Shown here: positions 57,917 through 64,000 of the stretch, one piece after another | Layout: each line of letters opens with the position of its first letter | How positions within the stretch are numbered: the stretch's first letter is position 1 | Origin: Marasmius tenuissimus | Taxonomy: Eukaryota > Basidiomycota > Agaricomycetes > Agaricales > Marasmiaceae | DNA: 64,000 bases | NCBI GenBank assembly: GCA_029532415.1 | Contig: JAQOTA010000053.1 | Location: forward strand, 5,022,001-5,086,000 | Direction of reading: 5' to 3' | Notes under the pieces: model-generated | Told to the model about the DNA's origin: nothing | Database searches by the model: none | Seen by the model: the letters and a program-made list of their open reading frames with translations, nothing else | Made by a program: the position numbers and the translations under genes

Positions 57917-60868
57917 ATGCTGAGCTCGATTTCCGGGGTTCGACCGCTTCTATCACGAACTCTTCGACTCAGAGTCACCACCTGCCACGTAGGACTTCGT
58001 ATCTCTCCATATCGACCACGTTACTGCAGCGTAATGGCGACCCCAGTCACGGAACCACCTGCTCAGCCAGCAGCCAAGAAGGAGAAGGCCCCCAAGAAAG
58101 GAAAAGCAGTAGCGGCATCGGATTACCCCCTTGAGGTGCGATATCGTTGATTTTGTGATGATGTGCTCGCTCTCAAGAGGGTGTAGTTGAACCCACCTCC
58201 GGAGTTCTTCAGTCATCGAATTCAACTTTTCGAGCAGCTAAAGGCAGAATACGACGAGCAAGTGAAATGTAATGACTCTGGCCCATCAAATTGCTATGGA
58301 ATCTCACCTTGATCATCAGCCAAACCTCGAGAAGATATCACTGTCACCCTACCAGATGGAAACGAGAAAAAAGGAAAGAGCTGGGAGACAAGTCCGATGG
58401 ATATCGCGAAGGAGATCTCAAAGGGCCTCTCGGAGAAAGTCGTTATTGCAAAGGTACGTATTCCAAACTATCTATTTGACTGAGCTGACAATGCGCGTAG
58501 GTGAATGGGGAAGTTTGGGATCTCGAAAGACCATTAGAAGGTTCTTGCAAGCTCGAACTTCTCGACTTTGAACATCCGGAAGGCATGTCCCTCAATTCAC
58601 AAGCTTAGATATCTAATCTGAAGTTTTCGTCCAGGGAAGCGCGTGTTCTGGCACTCTTCAGCACACGTTCTGGGTGAAGCGGCGGAGCGTCACTACGGTT
58701 GCCATCTATGCTTAGGACCACCGACAGAAGATGGCTTCTTCTATGAGATGGGCATCCAAGAGCGGTACGTCCACCTTTCTGCGGTTTTCTATGTATCTAA
58801 CGTTTCCGGCTAGCCCCGTTGTCGAAGCCGACTATCCCGCGCTTGAAAAATTATCCGAAATGGCAGTCAAAGAGAAGCAAAAGTTCGAACGTCTGGTTGT
58901 GTCAAAAGAGAACTTGTTGAAGATGTTCGGGGTACGGTTTTCACCACGGGTGGAACATCACCTCGCTCTGACATTTCCTCTAGTACAACAAATATAAGCA
59001 GTACCTCATAGACACGAAGGTTCCTGACGGTACCTCTACCACAGTGTACCGCTGTGGACCCATGATAGATCTTTGTGTCGGGCCTCATATTCCCCACACG
59101 GGCAAGATCAAAGCGTTCATGGTCACTAAGGCAAGTGTGCCTCCGATATTCCACTTCCCTTGTCTCACACCCTCTCAGAACTCTGCATCTTACTTCCTTG
59201 GTGACGCGAAGAACGATTCGCTGCAACGAATTTACGGTATCTCCTTCCCTGACAAGAAGCAGCTTGCCCAACACAAAGAATGGCTTGCAGAGGCCGCCAA
59301 ACGTGACCACAGGAAAATCGGTCGAGAACAAGACCTCTTCTTTTTCAACGATCTCAGTCCTGGTAGTTGCTTCTGGCTTCCGCACGGAACTCGGATATAT
59401 AACAACCTAATTGAACTGTTGCGTGTGAGTAAACTCATTTATCTCAAGCACATAACACTCAAGATCCTTGCAGTCCGAGTATTGGAAACGAGATTACCAA
59501 GAAGGTAACTAGCAGGCTACATATCTCTCAGGACCCGTACTCATCGTCAATCAGTCATTTCCCCCAACATGTTCCATACCAAACTCTGGGAGACCTCCGG
59601 CCACTGGCAAAATTACGACGACGGAATGTTTGCCCTTGACGTCGAGAAGGAAAAATGGGCACTCAAGCCAATGAACTGCCCCGGACACTGTCTCATCTTC
59701 GATTCACGAGATAGGAGTTACCGCGAGCTTCCCATCCGAATGGCGGAGTTCGGTATCATCCACCGAAACGAGGCTTCTGGCGCGTTGACAGGTTTGACGC
59801 GTGTGCGACGATTCGTGCAGGACGATACCCACGTCTTCTGTACTCCCGACCAGATCGAGGGAGAGATCCACCTTCTCTTCGACTTTATGCAACACGTTTA
59901 CGGTCTGTTTGGGTTCGGGTTCCACCTCGAGCTTTCTACGCGTCCGGAGAAGTTTTTGGGTGATATCAATACTTGGAATCGTGCTGAAGAGGTAAGGTAC
60001 CCTCGACCAGTACCTCAGCCTGCTTGCTCACTTTTCAACTTCTCGCAGCAACTCACCAAGGCCCTTGACGCTCAGTACCCCGGCAAATGGGAGCTCAACC
60101 CCGGCGACGGTGCTTTCTACGGCCCCAAGATCGATATCACTATCAAGGATGCTTTGAACCGATCCTTCCAATGCGCGACGATCCAACTTGACTTCCAGCT
60201 TCCGGAGCGATTCAAGCTCAAATATCGCGCTGCAGAGGATCACGGAAACACTGAGAAAGCGCCCTCTAGGCCCGTCATGATCCATCGTGCGATTCTGGGT
60301 AGTTTGGAACGTTTCATTGCCATCATCACTGAGCACTTCGCGGGCAAGTGGTGAGTTGACCTCCACAACACTTTCGCGCATAGATTTTGACGGCTCGTGC
60401 AAAGGCCATTCTGGATATCTCCTCGCCAGGTTGTGGTGATTCCTGTCGCCGCTCCCTTCGTATGTGAAACCCGACTCGTTTGCGTGCTGATCACTGATTG
60501 TACCTTATCAACAGAAAGAATACGCCACCCAAATCAAAGACCGTCTGACCGGTCTGGGAATCTATACCGACGTAGACGACAGCGACAACACCCTTCCCAA
60601 GAAGATTAGAAACGGCGAGATCGCCCAGTACAACTTTATTCTAGGTTCGTCACTCCCTCATCGAGATTGGCTGCTCCTAATATTTCATGTTCCAGTTGTC
60701 GGTCAACAAGAGTTCGAGAAACAATCTGTCAACATTAGAAACAGAGACGATCCCAACTCGAAGTCCAGGGGCGAGGACATCAGCTTGGACCAGGCCGTTG
60801 AGATGTTCGTTAGATTGAAGACGACGAGGGCCCTTCATCAAGCAGAGAAGAAGCCCGAAGCGAAATGA
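57917..60868 (+). CDS. Threonyl-tRNA synthetase, probably dual-targeted
   Basis: Fourteen exons, 57917-58135, 58187-58268, 58320-58453, 58501-58582, 58635-58764, 58814-58931, 58984-59130, 59179-59424, 59474-59504, 59555-59991, 60049-60350, 60405-60459, 60515-60644, 60696-60868, encode 761 residues. A TGS domain ([18 protein letters not shown]) comes first. The editing domain follows, with HSSAH and [12 protein letters not shown]. Then the class II core: motif 1 VISPNMF, motif 2 [19 protein letters not shown], motif 3 [11 protein letters not shown]. The anticodon-binding domain ends it ([13 protein letters not shown]). The enzyme charges tRNA-Thr and clears Ser-tRNA-Thr. The first ATG gives an Arg-rich presequence ([19 protein letters not shown]). 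Met-40 (58034) has a good start context and begins a Lys-rich cytosolic-type N-terminus, so one gene probably serves both compartments. Two introns (after 58582 and 59130) have GC donors. Confidence 0.93.
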
Positions 60869-61101
60869 GACAATACTATAGACTTCAGTGTCCATTACTA
60901 GCCCTACTTTTGAAAAATGACGATTCCTTCATATCCCAGCCCGATAACCTCGAGAATCTATCGGTGTGCATGCCGATTTATGGTGCCCAAAACTGATATA
61001 TCCAATTTTACGCCAGATTGTAACCCAAACTACCAATACCAAAGAAAATATGTTCGTCCGTTCTGCAGCTTCTCCTGATTTTACGAGGGCTGACCGGAAA
61101 C
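60869..61101. other. Short spacer between convergent genes
   Basis: ThrRS and the DUF6534 gene converge here. It should contain both 3' untranslated ends. Confidence 0.5.
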
Positions 61102-62916
61102 TCAGACCTCCTGTGCCTTGGTCAATGAGGGCTCCTGGGATGCGATGGAAGCATCGTCCTCTCGACCTACCGTGACCTTGTCTTGGGCGAGGGTAGGATT
61201 CAGCTCTGTCAGGAGGAACCCAGAAGCTAATCAGCGCGGAAACAGGAAGTTCAAGTTCGAAGATGCGAACCTATTTCATCCCGCTCTGTGACAACATGAT
61301 TCTGGACGCGAATGGAACTGAAGAATTCGGTCAGAACAGAGGGAGCAACATGCAGTCAACATATCTTACATGCCAGGTGGAACCGCGCCACTGACAGATT
61401 TCTGCCTTGAGCGCGAAACCGTGCCAGACGAAAAGTGCCGTTCCTCGTCGTAAACATTAATTCCCGTCGATCGTGCAACCTTAATTAGGAGGCCTTTTGA
61501 AACGAAACGAGACGATGAGCGATCGGTTGCCTCAACAACCGGAAGGACTTACGGGACATGGACATCTCAATCGCTAGTTTCACGATGTAAACTACAGGGT
61601 GAAACTATCGCCACAACACGAGTTAATCAGCTTGGACGAGAGACGGCGGGTGCAATATCAGAACTCGCCTGGCAATATACGAATGGATTCTTGAGGGTCG
61701 TCATGCCCATAAGTAGGATGTCCATTCCAATTGAGACAAAGATGATATATTCGTTGAATCTGATGTGCATGGGTCAGATCGCGTTAGCGGTGAAATAGGT
61801 CATCCCATCTGCTCACTTCATGACTCGGGTATATTTAGTCAAACGGTGGTTTATTAACCGCTTCTTTACCATGACGATGAACATGATGTTCAAAACAAGA
61901 TCCAGGCCTGGAGGGAGCTGTCAGCTGAAGGCGGGGCTGCGGAGAGGCCAAACCTACAAAGGTAAATCCCCTTTTCGAATTTGTCCCACCAGTGATTGAG
62001 CTGTAATTAGGGATCAGCCAAAACTGTCGCGATCAGAAGGAATTTGGCAGGACTCACTGCGATGTAGTCATGGTTGATCTGTAGTTGAGCAGGAATCCCT
62101 GTGAAGTGAAGCGCGAAACGGTCAAAGGCGGGTGGAAAAGGCGTTCACGAATTGCGTACATATGCAAGCTGTCGAGACAGATATGAGAGTGACGAGACCG
62201 GCAACCCCTGCCTTCAAAATCATCTGTTCAGATGAGTTATCAATGAATGTCATGAAGCCATGGAAGGTGATCCCTACGAACCCGTTCTCGACCAGTCGCG
62301 AGAAGGATGCAGAGCCGGTTGACAATGATGAGCATCAAGCACTGGACCTGAACCAAACCTTCATATGATCATCTACTTCGTGCGTTATGGACAGGGTCCT
62401 ACCTGAATGATCCAGCACACGATGATGGTAAGGAAAACGCCCATTCCGGGAGGGAAGACTTTGTAAAGATAGCACCAGGATGTAATCTTCAGATGACTTT
62501 AGTTCTGTTCTGAAAGCGCGATCCATCTCGACCACTGACCGCAAACCCAATGTCCCTTCCGGAAATTTCAGCACCAGTGCAGGGTTCGGTTGAAAGGTTG
62601 CTTTCTTACCCGAGAATTTCAAGCCAAATCATTATCACGTAGGCAGTGATCTAGGGAAGGAAATTGTAGCCACAGACATAGACCGCTAAGTTCGCGAGCG
62701 ATGACTCACCCTTCCTGCCCTTCTCGTCTCCAGAACGGCGGTCCACGCGACGTGGACTAAAAAACCGAACTAACAAATTGTTGGGTGGACGTGTAGATTT
62801 GACTAAAATTTACTCACGAAGAAACCAAAAGTAATGCTGCCGAGGACGATATCACCTCTGGTCACGTCGAGCTCCACGAATGGTGCTTCAGTTCGGAATC
62901 CAACGTCCACGGCCAT
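61102..62916 (-). CDS. Seven-helix membrane protein, DUF6534 family
   Basis: The start is ATG 62916 (MAVDVGFRTEAPFVEL). Clear exons are 62916-62818, 62769-62710 and one from 62650. Later pieces read WCYLYKVFPPGMGVFLTII, VQCLMLIIVNRLCILLATG, AGVAGLVTLISVSTACI, IPAQLQINHDYIA, HWWDKFEKGIYL, GLDLVLNIMFIVMVKKRLI, HRLTKYTRVM, FNEYIIFVSIGMDILLMGM, LKNPFVYCQFHPVVYIVKLA, then a soluble tail ending LTKAQEV at 61102. This succession of about seven hydrophobic helices with K.E.G.. and R/KLI..LTKY signatures is the Agaricomycete DUF6534 pattern. The splice joins between about 62610 and 62440 could not be settled by hand. Function is unknown; a receptor-like or small-molecule sensing role is only a guess. 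Confidence 0.75.
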
Positions 62917-63749
62917 TTTTTGTTGGCAGGGAGGAAGTAAGGTCGAGTGAGTGAGCGCGAGCCTTGGTGTTATACGATTCGTCCTTTGCAAATTCTCTAT
63001 TTCCAAAACTCGTTTCATGGGCATCTCGGATGTTGCCAGACCTGTCACTCATGACATGGACATTCTGGAAATACGTCCAGCATCAATCCTGACACAAAAC
63101 CAGGCACTCCATGCACCTTTTGGGGTGTATGAGTGGACGATAGGTATAGGCTGGCATGAGATTAGGGGTTGACGCGCCATCTCATCGTGGTGAAACCTTT
63201 ACTTCCGTTGATGAACTCCACCAATACCGTTCCCGTTCCGCATCAACATCTGACGAGGAGAGACTTGGAAGGTCGGTGTCCGATACACGCGGGCTATAAA
63301 AGATCCACAAATAAGCCCTCTGTCAGTGGAACAGAACAAACACTCCGAGCCGCACCATCGTTCCCCTTCTGGCACTTTTCTGGAAAAATTTCAATCGATC
63401 TGAACGTTCCGGTGCTCGCTGGCAGCGGTGCTACCCAGGCTCAGAGTAACTCGTGTAAAATATGATTGATATTGGATTCTGTCAAAGTCTTGTGTGATCT
63501 AAAGCTGATTCGCCCGATTCCAGTTTACCCCTATTCAAAGATTGAGGTTGTGGGTCCTGGTGGATGCGTAATCGTGAGAATCCGGAATTATGTCACCTCG
63601 TCACGTCACATTTCTCCAGAACCGGCCCGCCCCAGGCAATCCTCGACTGGGTGCGCGCAAAAACAAGTGAGGTCCGGTGAAAAGAGTGAAGAGTCGGATT
63701 CAGTCGGGTTTTAAGAATAATATCAGACGTTAAGTTACATTAAAAGGAC
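62917..63749. other. Intergenic between DUF6534 gene and IleRS
   Basis: Promoter of the DUF6534 gene and 3' flank of the synthetase. No gene recognised. Confidence 0.4.
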
Positions 63750-64000
63750 CTACGCTAAAATGGATTCACAACGAGAACAGAGATCCTTGGACTCCTCTCG
63801 AGTAAACGTCCAGCATCGAGGACACTTCTCGAGGGTTGCAGGACGAACGCGAACGGCTATATCTGCATCTAGGCCTGGTGAAAGACACGAGGGAGCGGCG
63901 TGAGGGTTGAAAACATTGAAAGAAAGTGAGAACTAACCAGGTATCTCAACCGAATCAGAGTACACCCACGCAGGAGCATTCCCGACACCACCCAACGAGC
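63750..64000 (-). CDS. Isoleucyl-tRNA synthetase, C-terminal end (partial, probably mitochondrial)
   Basis: The last exon (63874-63750) and part of the previous one (64000-63938) encode VRPATLEKCPRCWTFTREES followed by KDLCSRCESILA and stop. The KCxRCW...LCxRC zinc-binding motif at the very end of the protein is characteristic of bacterial-type and mitochondrial IleRS, where it helps tRNA charging. The rest of the gene lies to the right of the window. The donor is gttagt at 63937 and the acceptor is tttcaccag. Valyl- and leucyl-tRNA synthetases do not end this way. Confidence 0.82.

Noticed and set aside
1..64000. CRISPR array, bacterial operons or phage
   Set aside because: No regularly spaced direct repeats, no ribosome-binding sites; introns throughout show nuclear fungal DNA.

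Overview
The window is nuclear DNA from a mushroom-forming basidiomycete (Agaricomycetes). The evidence is genes broken by many 45-70 nt GT-AG introns, a Plavaka (CACTA-like) transposon, DUF6698 and DUF6534 proteins, tyrosine-kinase-like (TKL) kinases of the agaric type, and a local family of coiled-coil F-box proteins. I cannot name the species.

Layout. 49-217: first exon of a secreted type-B carboxylesterase leaving the window. 1368-4561: a 12-exon gene fusing a TKL kinase to a complete RasGEF module. 5605-27313: a transposon-rich island holding four copies of one F-box family. Copy A (minus) is split by one solo LTR. Copy C is two decayed fragments. Copy B (plus, 11148-24578) is split by a solo LTR and by an 11.4-kb Plavaka-type transposon. 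Copy D is intact. The transposon carries its transposase (hit by two further solo LTRs), a KOW-like gene with in-frame stops, and an intact DUF6698 gene. Four solo LTRs and two small inverted-repeat elements have recognisable target duplications. A third inverted repeat lies inside the big transposon. 27931-28816: a conserved mitochondrial-type protein. 29778-31433: a kinase-only paralogue of the kinase-RasGEF gene, with a tail copied from its neighbour. 32161-43933: one 17-exon gene for a 3636-residue PH-domain and RS-rich protein.

The right third is ordinary housekeeping territory. It holds a single-pass membrane glycoprotein (45248-47033), Vps15 (47577-53376, with one base missing), an MFS sugar transporter (53987-56256), threonyl-tRNA synthetase with two possible starts (57917-60868), a seven-helix DUF6534 protein (61102-62916) and the 3' end of a probable mitochondrial isoleucyl-tRNA synthetase (63750-64000).

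The genes do not form one pathway. The most informative structure is the nested insertion stack. Removing each insertion together with one copy of its target duplication puts both the F-box gene and the transposase back in frame. This gives an insertion order and suggests that DUF6698 is transposon cargo. The other main points are the kinase-RasGEF fusion with its kinase-only relative, and two probable one-base deletions in short C runs (Vps15 and the membrane glycoprotein). Exon joins were worked out by hand from splice signals and reading phase. Lengths are exact only if those joins are right.
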